A DNA stretch of 39,175 nucleotides from Caulobacteraceae bacterium (GTDB lineage: Bacteria; Pseudomonadota; Alphaproteobacteria; Caulobacterales; Caulobacteraceae), in NCBI GenBank assembly GCA_027487945.1, contig JAIYCQ010000045.1, positions 1-39,175 of the forward strand. The letters are read 5' to 3'. Shown in pieces: positions 23,976-33,633 of the stretch. The notes under the pieces were generated by a model, which worked only from the letters and a program-made list of their open reading frames with translations, was not told where the DNA came from and made no database searches. The position numbers and the translations under genes are program-made. How positions within the stretch are numbered: the first letter of the stretch is position 1; each line of letters begins with the position of its first letter.

Positions 23976-24587
23976 CTAGCCCCTGCCGCCGCTCTCGAGC
24001 CTGCGGATCAATACCTCGACGTCGCCGCCTGCGTTGTCGATGGTCGAGACGAAGTCCTGCTGCAGCGTGATCGCCAGCCAGACGCCCCTGGCCTGAACAT
24101 CGACGACCTTCAGGGCGCCCGGCGCGCCGAGCACGCGCCAGGCCAGCGCCTCGTCAGTCGATCCCACCCGCACGAAGCTGTTGACCACCGTGTCCGTCGG
24201 CGATCGGGCGGTACTGCCGGTCACGCGCAACTGGCCGCCCCTATAGGCCGCCAGCTGCTTGAGGAAGACGCGCTGAACATGGGCGCGAAAGGCCTGGTTG
24301 AAGCGCTGGCGCTGCGCCGGCGCCAGGGTCCTGGCGTGACGGCCGAGCACGAAGCCGGAAATCCGGTTGAAGTCGGCCAGCGCGTCCAGGCTTGCGGACA
24401 GACGGCTCTGGCGCACCGCTTCGGACAGGCTCCGGTCCCCAAGCAAGGCAAGCACCTTCTGCCCTTCGGCAGCCACGAAGGCTTCCGCTCCGGCGCTTCG
24501 CGCTGCGTGGGCGAGGCCGGGGGCGCCCGCCGGGACGACGAGCAGGCCCGCGAGGAGACGGCGGCGATTGATGACCTCTGGCGGCAT
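23976..24587 (-). CDS. mlaC: MlaC, periplasmic phospholipid shuttle
   Basis: This 203-residue secreted protein begins with a twin-arginine-like or Sec signal (NRRRLLAGLLVVPAGAPGLAHA), with cleavage likely near residue 28. The mature part shows the MlaC/Ttg2D pattern: an early helical part with LADFNRISGFVLGRHARTLAP, then FNQAFRAHVQRVFLKQLAAYRG, and a late strand segment WLAITLQQDFVSTIDNAGGDVEVLIRRL. MlaC shuttles phospholipid between MlaA at the outer membrane and MlaFEDB. Its start is one base after the mlaA stop. Confidence 0.9.
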   Translation of the reverse strand: MPPEVINRRRLLAGLLVVPAGAPGLAHAARSAGAEAFVAAEGQKVLALLGDRSLSEAVRQSRLSASLDALADFNRISGFVLGRHARTLAPAQRQRFNQAFRAHVQRVFLKQLAAYRGGQLRVTGSTARSPTDTVVNSFVRVGSTDEALAWRVLGAPGALKVVDVQARGVWLAITLQQDFVSTIDNAGGDVEVLIRRLESGGRG

Positions 24588-24588
24588 G

Positions 24589-25407
24589 TCAGTTCAGCTC
24601 TTCAGGCGGCGGCTCGTCGAACTCGGGCAGATCCTCGGCCTCGCCGCGCGCCGCGGCGACAACGGCGGCGCGGTTCTGCAGATAGGCGCCGCGGACCGTG
24701 GCGTAGGGGTCGGTGGAGTCTGTCATCACCGAGGTAAGCAGAGCGTCGGCCTCGGAGCGAGCCTCAACCCCGCGAATGACGGAGCGGGCCGTGGCGAAAT
24801 CGGTGTCGAGGCCGCCGGTCGCCAGGCTCACAGGGTCGGAAGCATGATCCACGAGGCCGCCGACGCCGTCGCGCAAGGTGGTGGGGCCGATCACCGGCAC
24901 ATAGATGTAGGGCCCCTCCCCCACCCCCCAACGGCCGAGCGTCTGGCCGAAGTCGGCCGGCTCCCTGGTCATGCCGCTCCTGCCCGCGACATCGAACAGA
25001 CCGACCATGCCGACCGTCGAGTTGATCAGAAAGCGTCCGGTCGCTTTCGCGGCCACGGCCGGACGGCCCTGCAGAAGGGCGTTGGCCGTCGTGGCCGGCT
25101 CGCGAAGGTTGCCCAGGGCGTTGCGCAGGCCTTTGCGAAGGACAGCGGGTGTAACCGCCCGATAGCTCCGGACGAGCGGGCGGACAATGAAGGGATCCAG
25201 CACCTTCGCATTGAACCCGAACAGCACCCTGTTGAGGGGCGCCAACGGGTCGCGGGGCGCGCCGGCGTCAGCGGCCCCGGTGGGCAACGCAAAGACCGGC
25301 GTCGCCGCGGCGAAGACGAGCGCCGCGGCGACGAACACGGTGCGCCGCCGGCCGGCGTTCCCGCCGCCCGCACGCCGGCGTGGTCGACGAAGCTGTCGAT
25401 CGTTCAT
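24589..25407 (-). CDS. mlaA: MlaA (VacJ) homologue without lipobox
   Basis: This 272-residue protein has the VacJ domain: DPLAPLNRVLFGFN at about 54-67, RFLINSTVGMVGLFDVAGR, EPADFGQTLGRWGVGEGPYIYVPVIGPTTLRDGVG, and ARSEADALL. MlaA takes mislocalised phospholipid from the outer leaflet of the outer membrane. E. coli MlaA is a lipoprotein, but here the N terminus is a basic segment, a hydrophobic helix and FALP with no Cys, so cleavage by signal peptidase I is more likely. The ATG at 25407 follows a GGGGGA sequence; a longer frame to 25485 is less likely. It is the first gene of the mlaACDEF operon; the RND gene lies 185 bases upstream. Confidence 0.88.
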   Translation of the reverse strand: MNDRQLRRPRRRAGGGNAGRRRTVFVAAALVFAAATPVFALPTGAADAGAPRDPLAPLNRVLFGFNAKVLDPFIVRPLVRSYRAVTPAVLRKGLRNALGNLREPATTANALLQGRPAVAAKATGRFLINSTVGMVGLFDVAGRSGMTREPADFGQTLGRWGVGEGPYIYVPVIGPTTLRDGVGGLVDHASDPVSLATGGLDTDFATARSVIRGVEARSEADALLTSVMTDSTDPYATVRGAYLQNRAAVVAAARGEAEDLPEFDEPPPEELN

Positions 25408-25592
25408 GGCTTCCCCCCGGAACCCGCGCAGTTCACGGCGACCTGCGCAGCGAAACAAACCGATTCGCCTGAAAGCGTTTACCAAGAAGACCCCCGCACA
25501 GGCAGTCCCGGATGGGGGGTATGAATCGGGTCGTCTGTGTTCAGAGTCGGGCGGCTTCCAGACGGCGGCGCCGGGGCCTCCCGGGTCCCCGA

Positions 25593-28500
25593 TTACTTGA
25601 CGCTCGCGGGATCCCCGCTCACCGACGCCTCCCCCCGCGCCGTCAGCCAGTAGAGCACAGGAGTGGCGATGCGGCTGAGCAGGGTCGAGGAGATTAGCCC
25701 GCCGATGATGGCGATGGCCAGCGGCGAGTAGAGGCCGGAGCGTTCGAGCGCCAGGGGGATCAGGCCCCCGATCGCCGTTATGCTGGTCAACAGAACCGGC
25801 AGGAAGCGCACCTCGCCCGCCCGCTCGATCGCGTCGCGCAGCGGTAGACCCTGACGGCGTAGCTGCTCGGTGAAGTCGACCAGCAGGATCGAGTTTTTGA
25901 TCTCGATGCCGATCAGGGCGATGATGCCGATGACCGCCGTGAACGACAGGGAGTTGCCGGTCACCGCCAGGGCCGTGACCGCGCCGAACAGGCCCAGCGG
26001 GATGATCCCCGCCACGACCAGGGCGCTCTTGAACCGGCCGAACTCGAGCACGAGCACCGCCAGGATGCCGAAGATGGCGATCGTGACCGCGGCGCCCAAT
26101 CCGCCGAAGCTCTCGGCCTGGGCCTCGGCCTGCCCCCCGAACGACAGGCGGTAGCCGGGCGGCAGGGCCAGACCCTTGAGGCGATCCCGGGCGGCGTCGG
26201 TCACCGCCGAGGTCAAGGCTCCGGAGTCGACATAGGCCGTCACCGTGACGGTGCGCTCGCGGTCAAAGCGGTCAATGCGGGCCGGGCTGACAGTCGGCCG
26301 GGGGGCGGCCAGGGTCGAGAGCGGCGTGGTCCCGCCGTCGGCTGTCGGCACATAGATCGAGCCCAGAGACGCCAGATCGTTGCGGTCCCCGACCGAAAGG
26401 CTGCGCATCGGCAGACGCACCCGCACCGCGTAGTCGTCGCCGTCGTCATCCCGGAAGCGCGCGGCCGCCTCGCCGGACAGGGCAAGGCGCACCGTCCGGC
26501 GGGCAGCGCCGGGCGCGACTCCGAGGGCGGCTGCCTTGGCCTCATCGAGGCCGAGGTCGAGGTCAGTACGATCGACCCGGAGGGGATTGTTGACATCCCG
26601 GGCCCCGGGCGTCGCCTTCAGCGCCGCCTCGACACGGGCGGCGGCGCTCTTCAGCACACCCAGGTCATCGCCTGTCAGCCGCACGGCGATCGGCGCCTCG
26701 ACCGGCGGACCGTTCTCGAACAGGACAACGGTGATCCGGGCGCCGGGATAGCGTGCGAAAGCCTCACGGAGCCGCGCGATGACCGCCTCACTGCGACCCG
26801 GCCGCCACGCCTTCAACCCGGCATAGACCTCGGCGAAGCTGTTGCTGTGCTCGCGCTGCTGCTGATTGTAGAAGATCTGCGGATTGCCGCGGCCGAGGTT
26901 GGCGGCGCGCCAGGCGACCTCCGGTTCACCGGCCAGGGTGCGGTCGACAAAGCGAAGGGCCTGGTCGGTGCGCGTCAGCGCCGCGCCCTCGGGCAGCTCG
27001 ACCCGGACCAGGAACTGGGGCGTTTCCGCTGGCGGAAACAGGCTGGAGCCGATGGCCCGCACCATGGGCAGCGCGGTCAGGCACAGCGCCAGGATCATCG
27101 AGGTGGTGAGGATCGGCCTCGCCAGACCCCAGTGCAGGACAGGCGCATAGAAGCGCTGAATGCCGCCGTTCACAGCCCGCAGCAGGACGTTCCCCTCGGG
27201 GTCCTCATGGCGCGAGAGGACGCGACTGGCCAGGAACGGGATAATGGTGAGGGCCACGACCAGCGAAGCGGCGACGGTGGCCAGAACGGTGACCGGCAGG
27301 GAGCGGACGTAGGCGCCGGCCCCGCCCGGAAGAGCCATCAGCGGCAGGAAGGCCAGCATCAGGGCGGCCGTACAGCCGAGGACCGGCAGACTGATCTGCC
27401 GCGCTCCGTTTACGGCGGCGCTGACCCGGTCCTCCCCTTCCCGCATACGGCGCGCGATGTTCTCGACCACCACGATGCTGTCATCGACCAGCAGCCCGAG
27501 CGACAGCACGAACCCGGCGATGGACAGCTGGTTGAGGGTGAAGCCGAGCGCCTGGACCACCGACAGCCCGATAAGCAGGGACAGCGGAATGGACATCATC
27601 ACCACGAGCCCGGCCCGAAGACCGAGCGGCAACAGGGTGATCAGGACGAGGCCCAGCGCGATGCCGAAATCCCGGAAGAGCTGCCCCAGACGATGGTCGA
27701 CGTTCTCCGACTGGAAGAAGGCGCGCTCCAGCCTCACCCCGGCCGGCAGGATCCGCTCATGCTCGTCGAGCGCGGCGCGCACCGCCCTGGTGATGCGGCC
27801 GATATCCTCTCCGTCCTTCTGCGTGACCGTGACAAACACCGCCCGCTTGCCGTTGAACCGCGCCAGGTGGGTCGGCTCGTCCTGGGCCCAGGCCACCTCG
27901 GCCACGTCCCGCACCCGCACCACCTGTCCATCCAGGCTTCGGACCGTGGTGTCGGCCACCGCCTCCAGGCTGTTGAAGGCGCCGCCGGTCTTGACGTTGA
28001 AGCGACGGTCGCCGGCCTGCACCGCGCCGACCGGCGCCTCGGCGCCCTGGGCGCGCAAGGCGTCAGTGACCGCGGTGGCGGGAAGTCGCAGGGCCGCCAG
28101 ACGCGCCAGGTCCAGCGATACCCTGACCTCCGACGGCGGAACGCCCCAGTAGCGGGCCTGCCGAACGCCGGGCACCCGGGCCAGCCGCTCTCGCAGACGG
28201 TCTGCCGCTTTCTCGAGGCGGCGCATGGGCAGGGTGTCGCTGACCAGGGCGACCTGGACAATCGCAACCTCGGTGGTGCGGGCCCGCCGAACCTCCAGTC
28301 GCGCCAACCCGTCGGGCAGGCTGCCACGCAGGGCGTTCACCTCCCGGACCACCTCGTCGTACTTGCGCTCCGGGTCGGTGTCCCAGCCGAACTCGGTGAC
28401 GATCACCGCGGCGCCGTCCTGACTGGTCGACTCGATCTTCGTGACCGAGTCCAGACCGTCGATGGCCTCCTCGATCGGATCGGCGACCAGCCGTTCCATC

Positions 28501-28679
28501 TCCGCCGGCTCGGCGCCGGGCAGCACGGCCTGGACGATGACGAGGGGCAGCGGAAAATGCGGATCTTCGGAACGGGGCGTCGACAGAAACGCGTTCACGC
28601 CCAGCGCCGCCAGCAAGGCGAACGCGACCAGGGTGAACTGCCAGCGGCGGACCGCGAAGCCGGCCGGATCGAAGCTCAT
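25593..28679 (-). CDS. RND-family efflux transporter, HAE1-like inner-membrane pump
   Basis: This 1028-residue RND transporter shows the expected order of one membrane helix, a large periplasmic loop, six helices, a second large loop and six helices. The proton-relay helix 4 has GLLVDDSIVVVENI with two adjacent acids (around residue 400), and the second half has GIEIKNSILLVDF. These motifs, and length, fit the multidrug/hydrophobe exporter group. It forms a tripartite pump with the adaptor encoded just upstream; no outer-membrane factor gene lies next to it. Its start overlaps the adaptor stop (ATGA). Confidence 0.93.
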   Translation of the reverse strand: MSFDPAGFAVRRWQFTLVAFALLAALGVNAFLSTPRSEDPHFPLPLVIVQAVLPGAEPAEMERLVADPIEEAIDGLDSVTKIESTSQDGAAVIVTEFGWDTDPERKYDEVVREVNALRGSLPDGLARLEVRRARTTEVAIVQVALVSDTLPMRRLEKAADRLRERLARVPGVRQARYWGVPPSEVRVSLDLARLAALRLPATAVTDALRAQGAEAPVGAVQAGDRRFNVKTGGAFNSLEAVADTTVRSLDGQVVRVRDVAEVAWAQDEPTHLARFNGKRAVFVTVTQKDGEDIGRITRAVRAALDEHERILPAGVRLERAFFQSENVDHRLGQLFRDFGIALGLVLITLLPLGLRAGLVVMMSIPLSLLIGLSVVQALGFTLNQLSIAGFVLSLGLLVDDSIVVVENIARRMREGEDRVSAAVNGARQISLPVLGCTAALMLAFLPLMALPGGAGAYVRSLPVTVLATVAASLVVALTIIPFLASRVLSRHEDPEGNVLLRAVNGGIQRFYAPVLHWGLARPILTTSMILALCLTALPMVRAIGSSLFPPAETPQFLVRVELPEGAALTRTDQALRFVDRTLAGEPEVAWRAANLGRGNPQIFYNQQQREHSNSFAEVYAGLKAWRPGRSEAVIARLREAFARYPGARITVVLFENGPPVEAPIAVRLTGDDLGVLKSAAARVEAALKATPGARDVNNPLRVDRTDLDLGLDEAKAAALGVAPGAARRTVRLALSGEAAARFRDDDGDDYAVRVRLPMRSLSVGDRNDLASLGSIYVPTADGGTTPLSTLAAPRPTVSPARIDRFDRERTVTVTAYVDSGALTSAVTDAARDRLKGLALPPGYRLSFGGQAEAQAESFGGLGAAVTIAIFGILAVLVLEFGRFKSALVVAGIIPLGLFGAVTALAVTGNSLSFTAVIGIIALIGIEIKNSILLVDFTEQLRRQGLPLRDAIERAGEVRFLPVLLTSITAIGGLIPLALERSGLYSPLAIAIIGGLISSTLLSRIATPVLYWLTARGEASVSGDPASVK

Positions 28680-29749
28680 CTGACCGCGCCCGCCATAGCG
28701 GCGCTGTCGGCGGTGCGCACGCGCTCGCCGTCGGACACGAAGCCTGCCCCGGCCGTGACCACCCGGTCGCCGGGCGTCAAGCCCTCGATGCGGGCAAAGT
28801 CGCCGTCGAAGCCGTGGAAGCGCACGGCGACCCGCCGGACACGATCACCCTGCAGGCGGAAGACGAACGCCTCGCTCCCCTGCGCCTCAAGGATCGCCTC
28901 GGCGGGCACGCTGAGGATCGCCGCCGGACCGACCGGGGCGGCTGGCCCCGGGAGCGCTCCAAACCGCGCCTTGGCTGTCAGCCCGCTGCGCAGGTTCGGG
29001 CGGGAGGGCGCCTCGACCTCGACGATCACGGCCCCCGTGCGTGGCGAGGCGGCCTGGCCGATCTTCACCACCTGGCCGATCAGGGCCTCGCCGGGCAGGC
29101 CGTCGACCGTGATCTCCACGGACTGGCCGACAGCCACGCGGACCAGATCACGGTCGGCGACCGGCACGCGAAGGACGAGCGGGCTTGCGAGATCAGCGAT
29201 CCGCAGCACGGCCTGGCCGGGCTGCACCACCTCGCCCCGCTGCGCCAACCGCTCAAGCACAACCCCGCCGACCGGCGCCGAAAGGCTGGCCCATCGGCGA
29301 TCGAAAACGGCGGAATCGTAAGCTGCCTGGGCGGACTTCAAGGCGCTGCGGCGATCATCCACCCGCTGCTGGCTGACGTAGCCCTGCGCCAACAGGTTTT
29401 CGTCCCGACGCAGGTCGCGACGGACACGCTCGAGGTCGGCCTCCGCCTGGGTCCGGCGGGACTCCACGCTGGTCGGATCGAGGCGCGCCAGCGACTGGCC
29501 GACAGCCACGGTGTCGCCGGCGTCGACGGCCAGGTCGGTGATCACGCCGGCGATCCGGAACGACAGGGTCATCTCCCGTCGCCGCGCCAGGGTTCCGGAA
29601 AGGACCAGCCCGCCCTCGGCGACCGGCGCGACGACGGCCGCCTCGACGACGGCGATCGCCGGCTGTGCCGGCGGCGCCTTCGCAGGGCCACAGCTCGCCA
29701 CAAGCGCGACCATCGGTCCGGCCACAAGGCCTGGCCAAGTCCTCCGCAA
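28676..29749 (-). CDS. RND efflux periplasmic adaptor (membrane fusion lipoprotein)
   Basis: This 357-residue adaptor has an N-terminal lipoprotein signal ending in LVASC, with the lipidated Cys at about residue 20. It is followed by a lipoyl half-motif (GVITDLAVDAGDTVAVGQSLARLD), an alpha-helical hairpin (about 100-150), beta-barrel and membrane-proximal domains. It links the RND pump to an outer-membrane channel. The start chosen is TTG at 29749, with AGGAG six bases upstream. No ATG gives a full lipoprotein signal, and the longer frame runs into the divergent regulator. The divergent TetR gene and the operator-like repeat at 29775 suggest repression. Confidence 0.88.
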   Translation of the reverse strand: MRRTWPGLVAGPMVALVASCGPAKAPPAQPAIAVVEAAVVAPVAEGGLVLSGTLARRREMTLSFRIAGVITDLAVDAGDTVAVGQSLARLDPTSVESRRTQAEADLERVRRDLRRDENLLAQGYVSQQRVDDRRSALKSAQAAYDSAVFDRRWASLSAPVGGVVLERLAQRGEVVQPGQAVLRIADLASPLVLRVPVADRDLVRVAVGQSVEITVDGLPGEALIGQVVKIGQAASPRTGAVIVEVEAPSRPNLRSGLTAKARFGALPGPAAPVGPAAILSVPAEAILEAQGSEAFVFRLQGDRVRRVAVRFHGFDGDFARIEGLTPGDRVVTAGAGFVSDGERVRTADSAAMAGAVR

Positions 29750-29774
29750 CGGATTCTCCTCTGCCCCAGGGTCG

Positions 29775-29803
29775 TTGATCAGCGATAAGTGATCACCGAT
29801 CAA
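29775..29803. promoter_or_regulatory. Operator-like inverted repeat between the pump and TetR genes
   Basis: TTGATCAGCGAT and ATCACCGATCAA pair with 10 of 12 matches around a 5-base centre, with a further GTGATCAC palindrome inside. It occupies the short divergent region between the adaptor start (29749) and the TetR start (29847), a common arrangement for TetR self-control and pump control. Confidence 0.55.
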
Positions 29804-29846
29804 TTGTGAGCTTTTGTCAAGCGCCGGTCTGGGGTAAGCATCCTCC

Positions 29847-30470
29847 ATGGCGACAACAGTGCGGTCCGTGCGCAAGGCCAAGGGCCACGGCGCCGAACGG
29901 CGACAGGAGATCCTGGACGCAGCTCTCATGCTGTTCGCCCAGCGCGGCATCCTGGCGGTGTCGACCCGCGACATCGCGGCGGCGACCGGCATCTCCCAGC
30001 CCGCGCTCTACGCCTACTTCCGCACCCGTGAGGAGATCACGGCTGTCCTGTGCGAGCAGGCCTTTCTGGAGCTGCGGAACCGCATGCTGGCCGCTGCGGA
30101 CCACCAGGCGCCCACCCGGGCCAGCTTCATCCGGATGTGTCGGGTCTATATCGACTTCGGCCTGCAGCAGCCTGACGCCTACCGCGTCGCCTTCATGCTC
30201 GAGAAGGGCGGCCCGCAGCCCCAGGAGACCAAGGCCCGCATCATCGCGGCCGGGGTGGAATCCTTCGACTGCTTCCATGGCCAGGTGGCCCGTTTCGTCG
30301 CCGCGGGCCTGACCCGGCCTGGCGAGTCCGTGTTGCTCAGCCAGTCCCTCTGGGCAGGTCTGCATGGGCTGGTCTCGCTGCTGATCGCCCGACCCGACTT
30401 CCCCTGGGCAGACCGCGAGGTCCTGATCGCCCGCCATATCGCGGCTCTGTCCGACGGGGTGCTGCTGTAA
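29847..30470 (+). CDS. TetR-family regulator of the RND pump
   Basis: This 207-residue protein has an N-terminal TetR helix-turn-helix: RRQEILDAALMLFAQRG, then STRDIAAATGISQPALYAYFRTREEITAVLCEQAF. A C-terminal region with SLWAGLHGLVSLL resembles the WHG-type ligand domain. It probably represses the divergent adaptor-pump operon and itself by binding the repeat at 29775-29803. Its ATG has only weak Shine-Dalgarno sequence (GGGGTAAG). The 268 bases after its stop hold no gene I can support. Confidence 0.88.
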   Translation: MATTVRSVRKAKGHGAERRQEILDAALMLFAQRGILAVSTRDIAAATGISQPALYAYFRTREEITAVLCEQAFLELRNRMLAAADHQAPTRASFIRMCRVYIDFGLQQPDAYRVAFMLEKGGPQPQETKARIIAAGVESFDCFHGQVARFVAAGLTRPGESVLLSQSLWAGLHGLVSLLIARPDFPWADREVLIARHIAALSDGVLL

Positions 30471-30738
30471 TTTGCCCGGCGGGATGCCCCCCAGGGCGCG
30501 CGGAGGCCGGCGCCCGCCCGGCGAGCAGTCTGTCGCGCCCCGCCCCCAGACGCGGGCGGCCGACTTGCCAGATGCGGATTTATGCACCGATAGCGCGTCA
30601 AGAGGTCACGTTCAGCTATGCGCGCCCCGCATCAGATTCTCGTGCTTCGGTCGGTTCCTTACCATCTGAAAGACTGGTTCAACGAGTGACGCCCGCCTGC
30701 GCCTCGCGCGTCCGACCCGAAGACCTGCAAGGCCGCCC

Positions 30739-31359
30739 ATGACCGATGTGCCCTATGTGATCGCTCTGCACGGCGGGCGTGATCCCCGGGCGGAACTACA
30801 GCCGCGCCCTCGACCATCTTCGCGATCTCGCCGCCCGCATGTCGTCCCAACTCGCAAGCGGACTCGCCGCCATCGACGCGGTGGAGATCGCGGTAGCGGA
30901 AATGGAGGACAGCGGCCTCTTCGTCGCCGGGCGGGGCTCGGCGCCCAACGCCGCCGGCGTGGTGGAGATGGACGCGTCGATCATGGACATGGACGCGTCG
31001 ATCATGGACGGCGCCCGCCATCGGGCCGGTGCGGTCTGCGCCCTGCAGGGCGTCGCCAGTCCGGTGGGCGCGGCGCGGCAGGTGCTCGAAGCGACGCCGC
31101 GCGCTTCTATCGCGCGCCCGTGGGCCTGACCCAGGCCGACATCGACGCCGAGGCCGCCGCCCTCGTGCACGGCACCGTGGGCGCCGTCGCCCTCGATCGG
31201 CAGGGCGCCCTGGCTGCGGCGACCTCCACCGGCGGGGTGTTCGGCAAGCGGCCCGGACCCGTCAGCGACACGCCGCTGCCTGGCGCAAGGGTATGGGCTG
31301 ATGGTGAGGTCGCCCTGACAGTTTTTCGGGGCTTGGCTTCCGGCGGGGGAGCCGACTAG
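30739..31359 (+). pseudogene. Degraded isoaspartyl peptidase / L-asparaginase (Ntn-hydrolase type)
   Basis: Pieces of a plant-type asparaginase are spread over two frames. The start, YVIALHGG, is in frame with 30739. Then the match moves to another frame (VIPGRNYSRALDHL to RGSAPNAAGVVEMDASIMD to AGAVCALQGVASPVGAARQVLE). It returns to the first frame for HGTVGAVALDRQGALAAATSTGG, which holds the nucleophile Thr and its flank, and DTPLPGA. The first shift fits the loss of about five bases in the family motif HGGAG. The stretch between VLE and the GTVGAVALD region is much shorter than in intact enzymes. The C-terminal part is missing too: about 206 codons remain of the usual 300. A 21-bp tandem duplication sits in the middle. 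No active enzyme is expected. Confidence 0.8.
30968..31009 (+). repeat. 21-bp tandem duplication inside the asparaginase pseudogene
   Basis: Two exact copies of a 21-base unit (30968-30988 and 30989-31009) encode MDASIMD twice in a row. Intact family members have one ELDASIMDG-type segment, so this is a local duplication in decaying sequence. It preserves the frame of the middle fragment. Confidence 0.85.
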
Positions 31360-31418
31360 GAGTGCGGAGATCCGGTCGCTGAGGTGGCGGCCGCCTTCTC
31401 TCATCCGGACGACCTGAC

Positions 31419-32435
<1,017 letters not shown>

Positions 32436-32438
32436 TCC

Positions 32439-33329
32439 ATGACCCATCACGCCCTGCTCGCTGGACCGACCTCGCACAGCTTCATGTCGCAGCGGCTGAA
32501 GCTCCACTATGCCGCCTGGGGTGATCCGGAGGCCCCGCCGTTGCTGCTGCTGCACGGCGGGCGGGACCATTGCCGCAGCTGGGACTGGGTCGCGCAGCGG
32601 CTGGCCGACCGCTACCGCGTGATTTGCCCGGACCTGCGCGGGCATGGCGACAGCGCCTGGTCGCCCGACGGCGACTATTCGATGGCGTCCTACCTCTACG
32701 ACCTGGCGCAGCTGATCCACCAGTTGAACCTGGCGCCGCTAACGCTGATCGCCCATTCGCTCGGCGGCAACATCGCGCTGCGCTATACCGGCCTCTATCC
32801 GGAAAACGTCAGCAAGCTGGTGGCCATCGAGGGCCTCGGCCCCTCCCCCCGCATGATCGCCGAGCGGGAGAAGACGCCCGTCGCCGACCGCCTGCGCGGC
32901 TGGATCGACGAGAAGCGCCAGGCGGCGGGCCGCCAGCCCAGGCGCTATCTGACGCTGGACGAAGCCTACGAGCGGATGAAGTCCGAGAACGCCTACCTCA
33001 CCAACGACCAGGCCCGTCACCTGACCGCCCATGGCGTCAGCCAGAACGAGGACGGGACCTACAGCTGGAAGTTCGACAACTACCTTCGCGTCTGGTCGGC
33101 GCCGGACCTGACGCACCAGCAGATCGCCCAGCTGTGGGAGGCGATCAGCTGCCCGACCCTGCTCTGCTACGGCGAAAAGAGCTGGGCCTCGAACCCGGAG
33201 CGGGACGGCCGGGCGAAACACTTCAAGGACGCCCGCATCGTGAGCTTCCCGGATGCGGGCCACTGGCTGCACCACGACCGGTTCGAGATGTTCATGGAGG
33301 AGGTGGAGGGGTTTCTGGCCGGCGCCTGA
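32439..33329 (+). CDS. Alpha/beta hydrolase (serine type)
   Basis: This 296-residue hydrolase has the HGGRDHCRSWDW oxyanion region, the nucleophile elbow AHSLGG (Ser107), and the catalytic His in DAGHWLHHD. The acid is probably in CYGEKSW or nearby. A helical cap (about 145-225) lies in the middle. The specificity cannot be read: esterase, lactonase and C-C hydrolase are all possible. It starts three bases after the aldo-keto reductase stop, so both may act on the same compound. A pair of hairpins follows 40-100 bases later. Confidence 0.88.
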   Translation: MTHHALLAGPTSHSFMSQRLKLHYAAWGDPEAPPLLLLHGGRDHCRSWDWVAQRLADRYRVICPDLRGHGDSAWSPDGDYSMASYLYDLAQLIHQLNLAPLTLIAHSLGGNIALRYTGLYPENVSKLVAIEGLGPSPRMIAEREKTPVADRLRGWIDEKRQAAGRQPRRYLTLDEAYERMKSENAYLTNDQARHLTAHGVSQNEDGTYSWKFDNYLRVWSAPDLTHQQIAQLWEAISCPTLLCYGEKSWASNPERDGRAKHFKDARIVSFPDAGHWLHHDRFEMFMEEVEGFLAGA

Positions 33330-33371
33330 GCGCAGCGCGGCAAGGACCCGGAGCCCACGCCGGAAATCGAA

Positions 33372-33390
33372 CCCGGGCGTAAAGCCCGGG
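33372..33390 (+). terminator. Terminator hairpin after the hydrolase operon (first)
   Basis: Seven-bp perfect arms (CCCGGGC / GCCCGGG) enclose a 5-base GTAAA loop, 42 bases past the hydrolase stop, followed by AAGCTTTC with a short T run. It is weak as an intrinsic terminator but well placed. Confidence 0.5.
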
Positions 33391-33410
33391 AAGCTTTCAG
33401 GCTATGGGAA

Positions 33411-33427
33411 GCCGCGACCGTCGCGGC
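33411..33427 (+). terminator. Terminator hairpin after the hydrolase operon (second)
   Basis: Seven-bp arms (GCCGCGA / TCGCGGC) with a 3-base loop are followed by CTGTTT. This is the better candidate terminator of the two, although the T-tract is short. Confidence 0.5.
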
Positions 33428-33633
33428 CTGTTTGCAGGGAAACCGTCACGTCTTTTCAGGGGCGGCGAAAGCCGACCATCACGGGGCGCCCGATGACGGT
33501 TTGGGCGCCGCGAGCGGCCGAAATGTCGGGGGTTTCAGGGACGGATTAACGCAAGGAGCGCGGTCGCCAGGACTCGCTGGCGGCGGGAGCAGGCGGAGGT
33601 CCATAGCGCTCTGGCGATCCTGGCTTGTGCCGG

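Larger units (their letters stand above)
33330..33633. other. Gene-free, hairpin-rich segment between convergent genes
   Basis: These 304 bases separate the plus-strand hydrolase gene from the minus-strand phospholipase gene. No protein frame there looks real. Several inverted repeats are present: 33372-33390, 33411-33427, a 9-bp pair 33440-33448 / 33494-33502 with an inner CGGC-GAAA-GCCG tetraloop hairpin, and 33485-33491 / 33503-33509. I see no known riboswitch consensus. The simplest reading is terminators for both genes; a small structured RNA is possible. Confidence 0.5.

Noticed and set aside
26847..29321. 824-codon plus-strand frame across the RND pump genes
   Set aside because: Antisense to an intact RND transporter and adaptor; repetitive Asp/Gln/Arg/Gly composition.
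30471..30738. Possible small RNA or tRNA between the TetR gene and the asparaginase pseudogene
   Set aside because: No cloverleaf, no conserved loop sequences and no reading frame with supporting motifs.
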